NCBI GenBank assembly: GCA_938084685.1
Contig: CALKGE010000011.1
Coordinates: 62,001-126,000 of the forward strand
Length of the DNA stretch: 64,000 bases
Direction of reading: 5' to 3'
Source: an uncultured Pirellulaceae bacterium
GTDB lineage: Bacteria; Planctomycetota; Planctomycetia; Pirellulales; Pirellulaceae
Below are positions 45,871 through 56,048 of this stretch, in pieces. Numbering within the stretch: position 1 is the stretch's first letter; each line of letters begins with the position of its first letter. The notes under the pieces are model-generated. The model worked only from the letters and a program-made list of their open reading frames with translations. It did no database searches and was not told the DNA's origin. Made by a program: the position numbers and the translations under genes.

Positions 45871-48800
45871 CTAGGAATTAATCGCTTGCGGCTGCAACAC
45901 CGATTTAACGAAGGAAATCAGCATCGGATCACTTTTCAGCCCCGTGGGAAGCGTCAGATAAGCACTTCGGTGATCGGCAATTCGAAGAGCCCCTCCAGTA
46001 TTTCTGCCAAGTTGCTCTATCCGTTGCCGATCCACGTACTGCAACCGTAAGAAACGGTCTTCCAGACTTATCGATGTGATTTGCCAAATAGCCGCTTCCA
46101 GTCTGATCTCGGCTAATTCCAATAATTGCCTCACGCTCTGAGGCAACCTGCCAAACCGATCCGCCAATTCCTCTTCCAGATGATGAATCTGTTGAAAGTC
46201 TTCCAGTCTGGAAAGTCGTCTGTACAGGTCAATTTTGGCTCGAATATCCGTGACATAGTCCTCGGGAAGAAAGGCATCCACCGGCAAATCAACTTCGACA
46301 TCTATTGCCAGCTTGAGAGGCTGTTTCCGAATTTGCCGCACGGCGTTTTCCAGTAGTGAACAGTAAAATTCATACCCTACCGTGGCAATGTGCCCTGACT
46401 GCTGAGCTCCTAACAGATTCCCAGCTCCACGTATTTCCAGATCCCGCATGGCGATGGCGAATCCAGCTCCCATTTCAGAATACTCTTCAATCGCACGAAG
46501 TCTCCGGGCAGCATCGGGCGTGATATGTCGATGCTGGTCTACCAGCAGATAGCAGTAGGCACGGTGTTTGTATCTCCCAACACGCCCACGCAACTGATGC
46601 AGATCTGCCAACCCGTAGCGATCCGCCTGGTCAATAAAGATCGTGTTGGCATTGGGAATATCGAGACCACTTTCAACGATCGTTGTGGCCAACAGAATAT
46701 CAAATTCGTGATGTACGAACCCTACCATCACTCTTTCCAGCTCGGATTCCTTCATCTGCCCATGGCCAATTTCAATTCGGGCCTCAGGAACCAATTCTCT
46801 CAGTTTTTGAGCGATCCGCTCGATATCCTGTACACGGTTATGGACAAAGTAAATCTGCCCTCCCCGGTTGAGTTCCCGATGAACAGCAGACTGAATGATT
46901 TCTTCCTGAAATCGTAAAACCCGAGTTTCCACCGGGACTCGTTCTTCCGGTGCCGCAACCAGATTGGAAATATCTCTGACACCTACCAGCGACATGTGCA
47001 AGGTTCGCGGAATAGGAGTCGCTGACAACGTGAGTACATCTACGTTATTACCGACATTCTTCAGGCGTTCTTTAATCTCGACTCCGAAACGCTGCTCTTC
47101 ATCAATAATGACCAGTCCCAGATTATGAAACCGAACATCCTTGGAAGCAATTCGGTGCGTACCGATGACAATATCAATATTGCCGCTGGCAATCTTGGCA
47201 ACCGTTTCACGCTGCTCGGCAGCTGAGACAAAACGACTCAACCGGGCAACATCGATAGGAAACTGTGCCATCCGCGCCTTGAACGTCTGATAGTGCTGTT
47301 CGGCCAGTACGGTTGTGGGCACCAGAATGGCAACCTGATAACCGCTATCGACTGCCTTGAACGCAGCTCGCATGGCAACTTCGGTTTTGCCAAACCCGAC
47401 ATCTCCGCACAGCAGACGGTCCATCGGTCGGGTACTCTGCATGTCCTCTTTGATGTCCGCAATACTGTTAAGCTGATCTTCTGTTTCGTCATAGGGAAAG
47501 GACGCGTCGAATTCGTTCTGCCAGACCGAGTCGGGTTGAAAGGTTATGCCGGGACGAGCCATTCGCTTCGCCTGCAACTCGACCAACTCGGCCGCCATGT
47601 CTTCGACTGCCCGAGCTGCTGCCTGTTTCTGGTTTTGCCAGGTTTTACCACCGATCCGAGCCAGCGCTGGCCTGACTTTACGACCACCGATATACTTCTG
47701 CACCAGGTCGATTCGGGTCGCAGGCACGTAGATCCTGGTGTTGCCATGGAATTCAATCACCAGATGCTCTTCGAGGTACCCTTCCTTTTCCAGCAGTTCC
47801 ATTCCCCGGTAGCGACCAATCCCGTGTGCCAAATGCACCACCAACTCGCCATTTTTAAGCTGGCTAAAGCTGTCCAGCGGTTTGCCCTTTTGTCGGAGCT
47901 GTTTTCGTTTGAGCTGAGTCCGCCGGAATAACTCGCCTACCGACAGGACTACCGTCTTAGGGGAAACCCAGTGAAAACCCTGTTTCAGATACCCAAGTTC
48001 ATAACGCACCCGGTCACGATCACTGGCCCGCGTCTCCTGAAGAATCTCCTGCATCCGTTGGATCTCGGCCTGAGTAGGACAGACAATGATCAGCTGATGG
48101 TCGTTGCCAATACGTTCCACCTGCAGCGCGATGCTGTCTACATCTCCTGAGAAACGGTCCACCGATTCAAAGGCCAGTTTGAGGTCCAGCTGCAATTCAC
48201 CGACTGCCAGATTACTCAGCAGCACATAGCCGCTTTGCGTCAAGCTTTGAATTACCTCCTGGATCGAGTGACAACGTTGAAAATCACCGGCACGCTTCAA
48301 ATATTCACGTGCCTGATCTTGAAGGTCAGACATTTCTACCAGCGTTACACAACCAGGCGAAGGGAGGTAACTGGCCACATGATCTTCACCACGGTAGTAG
48401 GATTCAATGGAAGTGAATTCAATCCCCGATAAAGACTCGATCGAGCGCTGCGTTCGCAAATCAAAATGCCGAATCGACTCCAGTTCGTCATCCCAGAATT
48501 CAAGCCGCACTGGTTGTTCCCATTCCGGGGCATAGATATCGAGGATACCTCCCCGGCGGGAAAACTCTCCAGGAAGCTCCACGGCCGAAGTTCCATGGAA
48601 TCCGTTCTCAACCAGCCAGGCCTGCAATTTTTCGATATCGAGAACGTCGCCGACCTGCAGAGAGCGGGTTGCCGCGGCGAGTGATTCATGCGTGGGGACC
48701 GGTTGCAGCAGCGCCTGAATGCTGGTGACAATCGTACACGGTCCGGTCTCACGTTGCTGAAACCCGATTAACCGTTTGAGGATGCGAATTCGTTCCCCAT

Positions 48801-49092
48801 GCTGGTCTTCGTTTTTCCAGGTCTCTCGCGCCTGACCAGATTCCAACACCGGGAAAGCGAAGACTTCCTGTTCGGTGAACAATGCCAGATCATCACAAAA
48901 GTCGTCGACCTGCCTGCTGTGAGGCAAAACGACCAGATGCACTGGAAACCCTGTAGAACTGACAGCAGCAGAAACCAGCGCGCAGGCTGACCCCCAAACT
49001 CCATCAATACTTACCCCCTGTCCCTCCTGAATGGCGGCAACCGTATCCATGAAGTCTGTCTGATTTGCCAGCAAGCGAGTCAAATCATGCAT
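45871..49092 (-). CDS. mfd: Transcription-repair coupling factor
   Basis: 1073 residues from MHDLTRLLAN; an upstream GTG start adds 27 dubious residues. The UvrB-homology region (LEIEKLQAWL-type, RRGGILDIYAPEW) is followed by the RNA polymerase interaction domain (GELVVHLAHGIGRYRG). The RecG-like helicase motor has LLCGDVGFGKTEVAMRAAF (Walker A), VIIDEEQRFGVEIKE (DEEQ), LTLSATPIPRTLHMSL, and SGLDIPNANTIFIDQADRYGLADLHQLRGRVGR. A C-terminal UvrA-binding TRCF domain ends it. It removes stalled RNA polymerase and recruits UvrA. It may share a transcript with the upstream oxidoreductase gene, about 115 bases away. Confidence 0.96.
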   Translation of the reverse strand: MHDLTRLLANQTDFMDTVAAIQEGQGVSIDGVWGSACALVSAAVSSTGFPVHLVVLPHSRQVDDFCDDLALFTEQEVFAFPVLESGQARETWKNEDQHGERIRILKRLIGFQQRETGPCTIVTSIQALLQPVPTHESLAAATRSLQVGDVLDIEKLQAWLVENGFHGTSAVELPGEFSRRGGILDIYAPEWEQPVRLEFWDDELESIRHFDLRTQRSIESLSGIEFTSIESYYRGEDHVASYLPSPGCVTLVEMSDLQDQAREYLKRAGDFQRCHSIQEVIQSLTQSGYVLLSNLAVGELQLDLKLAFESVDRFSGDVDSIALQVERIGNDHQLIIVCPTQAEIQRMQEILQETRASDRDRVRYELGYLKQGFHWVSPKTVVLSVGELFRRTQLKRKQLRQKGKPLDSFSQLKNGELVVHLAHGIGRYRGMELLEKEGYLEEHLVIEFHGNTRIYVPATRIDLVQKYIGGRKVRPALARIGGKTWQNQKQAAARAVEDMAAELVELQAKRMARPGITFQPDSVWQNEFDASFPYDETEDQLNSIADIKEDMQSTRPMDRLLCGDVGFGKTEVAMRAAFKAVDSGYQVAILVPTTVLAEQHYQTFKARMAQFPIDVARLSRFVSAAEQRETVAKIASGNIDIVIGTHRIASKDVRFHNLGLVIIDEEQRFGVEIKERLKNVGNNVDVLTLSATPIPRTLHMSLVGVRDISNLVAAPEERVPVETRVLRFQEEIIQSAVHRELNRGGQIYFVHNRVQDIERIAQKLRELVPEARIEIGHGQMKESELERVMVGFVHHEFDILLATTIVESGLDIPNANTIFIDQADRYGLADLHQLRGRVGRYKHRAYCYLLVDQHRHITPDAARRLRAIEEYSEMGAGFAIAMRDLEIRGAGNLLGAQQSGHIATVGYEFYCSLLENAVRQIRKQPLKLAIDVEVDLPVDAFLPEDYVTDIRAKIDLYRRLSRLEDFQQIHHLEEELADRFGRLPQSVRQLLELAEIRLEAAIWQITSISLEDRFLRLQYVDRQRIEQLGRNTGGALRIADHRSAYLTLPTGLKSDPMLISFVKSVLQPQAINS

Positions 49093-49206
49093 CAAACTCA
49101 GGTCAGTATGTTTCCAGTCAACGGCGTCTCTGTGATCACCAGGCTGACCGGCAGGTTTCTTCCTGTCCCTCACACGGCGCTCGTCTCCAGACAGAACGCT
49201 GCAGGA

Positions 49207-50655
49207 CTAGGACTTTTTCAATTCCTTGAGCCTACCAGCTTCTTCCATCTGCTTGTAGTAAGGATCCAGAGGAAAACAGCCAGAGACCAATCCATTGCGA
49301 GGCGCAGTCGTGCAATCGCTGAACGTCCGGCAGATCACTTTGCGATTAATGATGCCCTGCTCAAGCGTATCAGCAGGCAGGTTCCAATACGACAAGACCA
49401 TTCTTCCCAGCCCGACCAGATCGACCCATCCTTTCCGCAGAACAGCCTGAGCCACGTGTGGCAGATAATCCTGCAGATAGGTGTACCCTGTACCCACCAG
49501 CGGGATGCCGGGAACAGCTTCTTTACACTGTCGTACTGCATCAATCTGACGAAACACATCAATCAGCGGATCCTGCGGAGGCTGATAACCGTCGCTCGGT
49601 GGAAACGCAGCGGGGCGCATCAGATGAGGATTGTAGTACGGACTGGCACAGGAAAGGTTTACCGAGGCGACACCCATATCGCGTAATTCGGTAACCAGTC
49701 GAACAGGCTCGGTCAGATCCAGTTTCAAGGGATCGTCCTGATCACAACCGAAACCAAATTGATAAGGAAGCAGATGTTCAAAATCCATCGGGACTCCAAA
49801 CTCATCGCCAGGCACGAAGGGAGGAGCGTCGAAGAAACTGAGACGAACCAGCACCATCAAGCCAGGACACTCGTTTTGAATCCGCGTGATAATTGTCTTT
49901 AACAAACGAGTACGTCCCTGGTAATCACCTCCGAATTTCCCTGGGCGAGTCCGCGCACTGAGAAACTCGTGCAGCAAGTATCCGTGACAACACTTCACAT
50001 CAACAAATTGATAACCGGTCTGCTGGGCAACTTTTGCTGCTTCCACATAGGCCTGGATGAGGTCTTCCAGCTGATCGTCTGTCCAGACAATGGACTCATC
50101 AGCCGGGTCGATTCCAAATTTGGCATCCAGCAACGGATGATGATAGGCAATCCGCGGTTCCAACTGCTTATTGTTCGGACGGCAGAATCGTCCCGAGTGA
50201 GTCAGCTGCAGTCCCACCAACAGATCCTCGGTGGTACCAAATCTATCCTCGTGTGCTGATAACAATGTATCCAACAGCGCTTTGATCCCGGAAGTATTTT
50301 CCGGCACCGCCATCGTCTGGTTCGGATTCGCCCGGCCATCAGGGCGGACGGCAGCCGCCTCGCCACCCCAGATCAATTTGGCTCCACTTAAACCAAAGTT
50401 TCGCCAACGTCGCAAAGTAAGCTCGGTGGGTGAGCCGTCTACGTTGGCATCCCAGCCTTCCATGGGATGAATACACCAACGGTTTCCAACGGTGAAACCA
50501 CCAATGTCAATCGGAGCTGCAAGCGGAGAACCTGCATCGGCCGTCAGAATCTGATCGTCACACGGCAGGTCGAAACCAAGTTCGCTGCATCTGGCACGCA
50601 AGGCTGCCGGTTCTTTATACTGAGCGATCCGTCGAAAGCGATTTTCAGTGGCCAT
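49207..50655 (-). CDS. Old Yellow Enzyme-family NADH:flavin oxidoreductase
   Basis: 482 residues, cytoplasmic. The FMN TIM barrel shows IGGFTVGNRWCIHPMEGWDA, LIWGGEAAAVRPDGR, LQLTHSGRF, and the VDVKCCHGYLLHEFLS substrate motif. VNLSCASPYYNPH and GRMVLSYWNLPAD line the flavin site. The C-terminus has CRTFSDCTTAPRNGLVSGC, a Cys-rich tail recalling the iron-sulfur cluster segment of 2,4-dienoyl-CoA-reductase-like members, but without their C-terminal NAD/FAD domain. The substrate is unknown. It is 41 bases downstream of the helicase gene on the same strand. Confidence 0.88.
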   Translation of the reverse strand: MATENRFRRIAQYKEPAALRARCSELGFDLPCDDQILTADAGSPLAAPIDIGGFTVGNRWCIHPMEGWDANVDGSPTELTLRRWRNFGLSGAKLIWGGEAAAVRPDGRANPNQTMAVPENTSGIKALLDTLLSAHEDRFGTTEDLLVGLQLTHSGRFCRPNNKQLEPRIAYHHPLLDAKFGIDPADESIVWTDDQLEDLIQAYVEAAKVAQQTGYQFVDVKCCHGYLLHEFLSARTRPGKFGGDYQGRTRLLKTIITRIQNECPGLMVLVRLSFFDAPPFVPGDEFGVPMDFEHLLPYQFGFGCDQDDPLKLDLTEPVRLVTELRDMGVASVNLSCASPYYNPHLMRPAAFPPSDGYQPPQDPLIDVFRQIDAVRQCKEAVPGIPLVGTGYTYLQDYLPHVAQAVLRKGWVDLVGLGRMVLSYWNLPADTLEQGIINRKVICRTFSDCTTAPRNGLVSGCFPLDPYYKQMEEAGRLKELKKS

Positions 50656-50696
50656 AGTGTTTCATTCACGCTGGTCGGTACAGCCAACCGTGCTCC

Positions 50697-53036
50697 TCAC
50701 TCTTCGTCATTTCCCACAGGCACAAGTGGTGCGAACGCAAGACGGAATTTTCGCTCCTGCTGATCCATAAACTTCACTGTCGCTGTCCGTTTAGGCCCTT
50801 TTCCTGTAATGGCCAGAATCACCCCGGAACCGTACTCGTCATGTCGCACCAACATGCCAGTACGAAATCCCGACGCGTTTTTCTTACGAGCTGCCGCTTT
50901 ACCGACAAGCTGGGCTGCTGTTTGCAATTGAGCTGCGATCTTTTCCAAAGGAGCAGGTATGGAGTGAGCAATGCCATCGTCAGGCTGCTGGTAACTTTCC
51001 TGTGACTGGTCTGCTTCAAATTCCCCGCTCATTTGTTCCAGGAATTCTGGATCCAGTTCATATTCGCTTCCCAGGCTCCCGAGTCCGATCGCTGCCAGCC
51101 CTCCGGTTGGAATCTGACACTGCATCTCTTCCCGTGGCAGCTCATAAAGAAACTGGCTGGGCGATGCAATTCTTGTCTGCCCACGGAATGTCCGACGCTG
51201 ACAATAGCTGAGCTGTAACTCCTCTTCTGCTCGAGTAATCCCCACAAACAACAGCCTTCGTTCCTCCTCTTCAGCTGCCGGGTCTTCCAGGCTACGTTCA
51301 TGAGGAAGAATGCCATGTTCCACTCCGACGATAAACACACTGGGAAATTCCAGTCCTTTGGCGGCATGCATTGTCATCAGGGTGACACGGTCGGGGTCCA
51401 CATCCAAATCATCCACATCACTGACCAGCGCCACATGTTCCAGGAAGGACTCCAACGTTGGCTCTTCAAACTCCCGTTCGAATTCCCGAGCAGCATTGAT
51501 AAGTTCATCGACGTTGGCGCGTCGATCTTCGTCTGCCTTGGCATCCTGAGCATCCACGTAATCTCCATAAGCGGACTGTTCCACAATAGTTGCTAACAGT
51601 TCAGAGACGGGATCGTGGATCGAGGCTGTGAAGACGTCCACCATGGTGACGAATTTATGGATGGCAGTGGCCGCTCGTTTACTCAGCGACTCAATGAGTC
51701 CCGCTTCACGGCATGCTTCGAGCATGGTGAGCTGATAACGCCGAGCATGGTTCATGACATGGTTCAACGACGTTTTACCAATGCCTCTTGCCGGGAGATT
51801 CACAATCCGATGAAAAGCAACGTCGTTGGCCGGGTTGTTGATCAACTGCAGATACGACAACAGGTCTTTGACCTCTTTCCGCTGAAAAAACTCCAACCCT
51901 CGTACCACCTGGTACGGAATGCCCTGCTTCATCAAGGCATGCTCCAACGGACGGGAAAATGCATTCACTCGATAGAAGACTGCAAAATCACGCAACGACC
52001 GCTTGCCTGCCTGGACTTCGCTGGCGATCCGAGCGGCAATCGCGTCCGCTTCATCATTAGGGTGGGGAAAACAGATCAGCCGAACCGGATCTCCCTCTCC
52101 GTTGTCCGTAATCAGTTCCTTCTTCTTCCGCTGCCTGTTATTGGCAATCAGTTTGTCAGCAGCTCGGAGAATCCGTTTGGTACTACGGTAATTCTGCTCG
52201 AGCCGCACCACACGCGCACTCGGATAATCTTTTTCGAACTCGAGAATATTGGAGATACTCGCACCACGCCACGCATAGATGGACTGATCAGGGTCGCCCG
52301 TAACCGACAGATTCTGATTGGACAGCGACAAGGCGCGGACAATGGCATACTGAGCCAGATTGGTATCCTGATACTCGTCCACCATGATGTACTTGTAGCG
52401 TTGATCGAGTTCATGTCGCAGCTCAGGATTGTCACGTAACATCACCGCAACGTGCAGTAACAAATCATCAAAATCAACAGAATTGGATCTCAGCAAATAC
52501 CGTTCGTAAACCGGGTAAACCTGCCGCGTAATCTCCGATACTCCACTGAATTTGCTGCCACTTTCACGCTCATATTCGGCCGAAGTGCGAAGATTACTTT
52601 TGGCATTACTGATTTCCCATAACACCGTATCCAAGGACGCATGGGAGAGATCAAGTTGGGCTTCGTCGATTGCCGACTGCAGGGCCTTTTTGGAATCTTT
52701 GGTATCGAGGATGGAAAAGTTATCTGCCAACCCCACCAGATTTCCGTACTGCCTTAGAATCCTGGCACAGAAGCTGTGGAAGGTCCCAATCCATGGTCGC
52801 TGACCGGGCACCAACCGCTCGATCCGCAACTTCATTTCATCTGCGGCCTTGTTGGTAAAGGTGAGCGCCAGAATATTTCGAGCCGCAATTCCCTGCGACA
52901 ACATGCAGGCAATCCGGTGAGTGACCACTCGGGTCTTCCCACTACCTGGGCCGGCAAGCATCAAAAGAGGGCCATCAATGTGAGTCGCCGCTTCACGCTG
53001 TGCATCGGTCAGTGATGACAGTATATCGACCTGCAT
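50697..53036 (-). CDS. pcrA: UvrD/PcrA-type superfamily 1 DNA helicase
   Basis: 779 residues. All SF1A motifs are visible: LAGPGSGKTRVVTHRIA (Walker A), ALTFTNKAADEMK, IGTFHSFCARILR, MVDEYQDTNLAQY (DEXQD), VTGDPDQSIYAWRGA, LEQNYRS, VTLMTMHAAKGLEFPSVFIVGVE, and LLFVGITRAEEEL. The C-terminus carries the PcrA-type tail (GMLVRHDEYGSGVILAITG), the RNA-polymerase-binding Tudor-like domain that separates PcrA/UvrD from Rep. Roles are nucleotide-excision and mismatch repair and conflict resolution. Its neighbourhood with Mfd is consistent with a repair block. Confidence 0.94.
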   Translation of the reverse strand: MQVDILSSLTDAQREAATHIDGPLLMLAGPGSGKTRVVTHRIACMLSQGIAARNILALTFTNKAADEMKLRIERLVPGQRPWIGTFHSFCARILRQYGNLVGLADNFSILDTKDSKKALQSAIDEAQLDLSHASLDTVLWEISNAKSNLRTSAEYERESGSKFSGVSEITRQVYPVYERYLLRSNSVDFDDLLLHVAVMLRDNPELRHELDQRYKYIMVDEYQDTNLAQYAIVRALSLSNQNLSVTGDPDQSIYAWRGASISNILEFEKDYPSARVVRLEQNYRSTKRILRAADKLIANNRQRKKKELITDNGEGDPVRLICFPHPNDEADAIAARIASEVQAGKRSLRDFAVFYRVNAFSRPLEHALMKQGIPYQVVRGLEFFQRKEVKDLLSYLQLINNPANDVAFHRIVNLPARGIGKTSLNHVMNHARRYQLTMLEACREAGLIESLSKRAATAIHKFVTMVDVFTASIHDPVSELLATIVEQSAYGDYVDAQDAKADEDRRANVDELINAAREFEREFEEPTLESFLEHVALVSDVDDLDVDPDRVTLMTMHAAKGLEFPSVFIVGVEHGILPHERSLEDPAAEEEERRLLFVGITRAEEELQLSYCQRRTFRGQTRIASPSQFLYELPREEMQCQIPTGGLAAIGLGSLGSEYELDPEFLEQMSGEFEADQSQESYQQPDDGIAHSIPAPLEKIAAQLQTAAQLVGKAAARKKNASGFRTGMLVRHDEYGSGVILAITGKGPKRTATVKFMDQQERKFRLAFAPLVPVGNDEE

Positions 53037-53300
53037 AGTGATAAACTTCTCTTCCGTGATGACACATTGACGTTACTCGCCACATTATAAAGGTATCCTT
53101 CTGAGCGGGCGAGGCGTCAGACTGTCAAACCTCTGGTGGAAGCCGCTAGCAGATTAACAGACTTTTTCTAAAAATGATTAGCATTGAAGACCATATTTCG
53201 AGTATATTTTGTCTTTCTGATTCACGGCAAAGTCGAGTTCAGAAGCAAATTAACGATGTTCACCAAGGATGGTTGACAAGGTCACTACAGGGAGGTTTTT

Positions 53301-53582
53301 ATGACTCGTATTCCGCTTAGCGCTGCCGACGAACAACGTCGCTTGATGAAACAAAGGTTGGAACTCAGTACAGCCGAAATAGGTTTGACTGTTCGTACAA
53401 CCAACTGCCTGGAAGAAAAAGGGATTTTCACCGTCCGTGATTTACTTCACGCAACTCCAGCTGATTTGTTGAGCATTTCCAACTTCGGCGGAAAAACACT
53501 CGAAGAAGTTTACGCGGCACTTGAAGCAATCGGTTTCTTCCGTACTGCACCCAAACGCGACATGGTAGAAACTGCTGCTTAA
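53301..53582 (+). CDS. Free-standing RNA polymerase alpha C-terminal-domain protein
   Basis: 93 residues, with a strong GGGAGG ribosome site. Residues 20-80 align by eye with the E. coli alpha-CTD: LTVRTTNCLEEKGIFTVRDL then LLSISNFGGKTLEEV. R32, N35, C36, G63, K65 and E69 match UP-element contacts R265, N268, C269, G296, K298 and E302; S299 is T66. There is no alpha N-terminal domain. The basic N-terminal 19 residues could be a tether. It would bind AT-rich UP-like DNA or activators as a competitor or adaptor. It is monocistronic with its own terminator. The function is inferred. Confidence 0.85.
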   Translation: MTRIPLSAADEQRRLMKQRLELSTAEIGLTVRTTNCLEEKGIFTVRDLLHATPADLLSISNFGGKTLEEVYAALEAIGFFRTAPKRDMVETAA

Positions 53583-53603
53583 CTGGATTTTTTTATCGAT
53601 CAG

Positions 53604-53638
53604 ACGGCTGTGATGTTCTGGCATCACAGCCGTTTTTT
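53604..53638 (+). terminator. Rho-independent terminator of the alpha-CTD gene
   Basis: A perfect 12-pair stem ACGGCTGTGATG / CATCACAGCCGT with six-base loop TTCTGG, followed by T6. Confidence 0.92.
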
Positions 53639-53720
53639 GTTGGACCGGAAACGAACTTTTGTTGGAAAAGTCAACTTGCGTTACACTGGAGTCATTCGAC
53701 CCCAGGGAGAACTCGACAAT

Positions 53721-54953
53721 ATGCGTATTCTTATCATGACTCTTTTACTGAGTTATACTCTGACCGCTCAAGCCGGCGACTGGCCTCAGGGGCTGGGACC
53801 CCACCGTACTGGAATCGCCGTGGATGAACCGGCACTTCAGCCCTGGGGAGACGCAGGACCTGCCAAGCAGTGGAGCCACCCGGTGGGGATGGGGTATGCA
53901 GGTCCGGTTGTTTCGGGAGACCACGTTGTAATCTTTCACCGTATGGGCAATGCAGAGCGGCTGGAAGCATTGCATCGTGTCACTGGTAAAGTCGTCTGGT
54001 CTCATGATTTCAAAGCATTTTACAGCGGTGGCTATAACTCGGACCAGGGACCTCGCAGTACGCCGGTGATTGCTGCAGGCCAGGTCTATGCCTACGGTGC
54101 CGCCGGGGATCTGCACTGTGTCACGCTGGCCACAGGCAAGGTTGTCTGGAGTCGCGCAATTAATGATGACTATCAGGCACCCGACGGATACTTTGGTGCC
54201 GGCAGCAGTCCGCTTGTTCTGGGTAGCAAGTTAATCGTCAATGTCGGCGCCGATGATGCGGGAATCGTTGCGGTCGACGTGAAGACGGGCAAAACGATCT
54301 GGAAGGCAACCAACGAGAAAGCGAGTTATTCTTCGCCCACGACGATCACCATCAATAACCAGACCAAAGCGCTGTTGATCACTCGCATGAAAGCACTAGC
54401 CCTGGATCCCGATTCCGGTGAAATCCTGTTTGAAACTCCTTTTGGAAAACAGGGGCCCACGGTCAACGGTGCGACCCCGCTCGCCTTTGACAACAAGATC
54501 TTTCTCTCGGCGAGTTACGGAATCGGAGCGGAACTGCTTCAGGTGTCGAGTGACGGCAAAAAGGTTACTCGAAAATGGAGTGGTGACGATATACTCTCCA
54601 GCCAGTACTCAACCAGCCTCCTTCACAACAAGGCGCTGTTTGGTACGCATGGCCGCGAAGATTTAGGTGTGGCGGCGCTACGGTGTGTCTCAGCCGAAAC
54701 GGGGAAAGTCCTTTGGGAAGAGACGGGATTCGGAGTGGCTCACTGCATTCTGGTCAGAGACAGAATCCTGGCGTTGAATACCGCAGGAGAACTTGTGCTA
54801 CTACAGGCCGACAGCAGCTCCTACAAACCGATGGCTCGCGCCACAGTCGGCCAGGGCGTCACTCGAAGTTTTCCTGCATTCTCCAATGGACAATTTTTCT
54901 TTCGCAGTAACAATGGTCGAACAGGAACACTTACCGCTCTGAAGCTAAAGTAA
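53721..54953 (+). CDS. Exported PQQ-type beta-propeller protein
   Basis: 410 residues from MRILIMTLLLS, preceded by AGGGAG; a longer in-frame run overlaps the terminator and is not used. A signal peptide ends near AQAGDW. Propeller blades of the PQQ/BamB type recur: LHRVTGKVVWSHDF, VTLATGKVVWSRAI, VDVKTGKTIWKAT, LDPDSGEILFET, VSAETGKVLWEETG, with A/TGxxxW turns. No PQQ-dehydrogenase catalytic Asp or disulfide is seen, so a binding or scaffolding role is more likely. The family is widely expanded in planctomycetes. The membrane-protein gene follows 39 bases later and may be co-transcribed. Confidence 0.85.
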   Translation: MRILIMTLLLSYTLTAQAGDWPQGLGPHRTGIAVDEPALQPWGDAGPAKQWSHPVGMGYAGPVVSGDHVVIFHRMGNAERLEALHRVTGKVVWSHDFKAFYSGGYNSDQGPRSTPVIAAGQVYAYGAAGDLHCVTLATGKVVWSRAINDDYQAPDGYFGAGSSPLVLGSKLIVNVGADDAGIVAVDVKTGKTIWKATNEKASYSSPTTITINNQTKALLITRMKALALDPDSGEILFETPFGKQGPTVNGATPLAFDNKIFLSASYGIGAELLQVSSDGKKVTRKWSGDDILSSQYSTSLLHNKALFGTHGREDLGVAALRCVSAETGKVLWEETGFGVAHCILVRDRILALNTAGELVLLQADSSSYKPMARATVGQGVTRSFPAFSNGQFFFRSNNGRTGTLTALKLK

Positions 54954-54992
54954 CCCGATCTTCCAGCATCACTAACAGGAATTCAGCAAACC

Positions 54993-56048
54993 TTGGCTCG
55001 TCCACTTATCCGTTTAATTGGAAAGAAACGTGGTAGTCACCACAGTGTCTCCCATCGGGTTGGGATGTGGGGGGACATTGCCTTCAGCCTCACTTTGCTG
55101 GTATTCGGAATTCTGGCCGGAATTGCACTCATCTCCAAAGCACTTCGTTCCGACACCAGTATTTCTGTTGACATCTGGCTGCTCGCCACCGTCGTACTCA
55201 CCTTCATCCTTTTCGGTGGACAAGGACTTATTCGCAGCGTCATGCAAAGTCGAATGGGACATGGACTCAGGTTTTCAATCCAGCAGAACGTCACGCGATT
55301 TGATCTACCCCAGCGGGTGCGGAGCCGATTTAAACTGCCTAATGTTCCTCACTTCGATACGATTCTGGCCAGTCGTGGAAACGTCCAAAAATGGCGTCTC
55401 CCCATGACGACCGGGCAGCCAGTAAAAACACTGGCCGTGATCATTTTCTTTTCGATCTGGGTATGCATTTCCATCATCCTCCTGTATTACTCGATCGCAC
55501 GCTATCTCGGGCGTGAAAGTGAAGTCCAGTTCAGTTGGTGGCTGCCGGTATTATCACTGCCACCGTCAATCGGACTTTCGATCTGGGCTGGCCGATTTCT
55601 CAAAGCTCAACTTCAGGGACGAATCACCATCGATCCACTCAAACTGGAGATCTCCGCGCAGCCACTCTATCCTGGAAACTCGTATGACGTCACCGCACTT
55701 CAGAAAGGTCACCTTTATGTACGTTCACTTCGCATCTTTCTGATCTGTGAAGAAGTCACCAGTTACCATCAGGGAACAGATATTCGTACGGAAACCCACG
55801 AAGTTCTCAGAGAACGAGTCTTCCAACAACGACGATTTGAAATCAAACCAAACGCCCGGCTCAACGAGACCTTCCAGATTCATATCCCCGCAGGTGCCAT
55901 GCACAGTTTCCAGGGGAATTACAACAGCCTGCAATGGAAACTTGTATCGATTGGACGGTATCGCGATATGCCGGAAATCCGACGCAGTTACGCTTTGATC
56001 GTCCACCCGCCGTCACCACACTCTCTGGCCGAAGGGAGTGACCAGTGA
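54993..56048 (+). CDS. Membrane protein with arrestin-like domain
   Basis: 351 residues with a TTG start (MARPLIRLIG) after AGGA; the next ATG is 24 codons in (MWGDIAFSLTLLV). There are two helices early (about 27-47, 56-74) and two in the middle (about 148-172, 185-207), with soluble parts between. The last 130 residues are all-beta: LEISAQPLYPGNSYDVT, LYVRSLRIFLICEEVTSY, QRRFEIKPNARLNETFQIHIPAGA, NYNSLQWKLVSIGRY. This is an arrestin/Spo0M-like sandwich pattern. The next gene starts in its stop (GTGA). The function is unknown. Confidence 0.7.
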   Translation: MARPLIRLIGKKRGSHHSVSHRVGMWGDIAFSLTLLVFGILAGIALISKALRSDTSISVDIWLLATVVLTFILFGGQGLIRSVMQSRMGHGLRFSIQQNVTRFDLPQRVRSRFKLPNVPHFDTILASRGNVQKWRLPMTTGQPVKTLAVIIFFSIWVCISIILLYYSIARYLGRESEVQFSWWLPVLSLPPSIGLSIWAGRFLKAQLQGRITIDPLKLEISAQPLYPGNSYDVTALQKGHLYVRSLRIFLICEEVTSYHQGTDIRTETHEVLRERVFQQRRFEIKPNARLNETFQIHIPAGAMHSFQGNYNSLQWKLVSIGRYRDMPEIRRSYALIVHPPSPHSLAEGSDQ

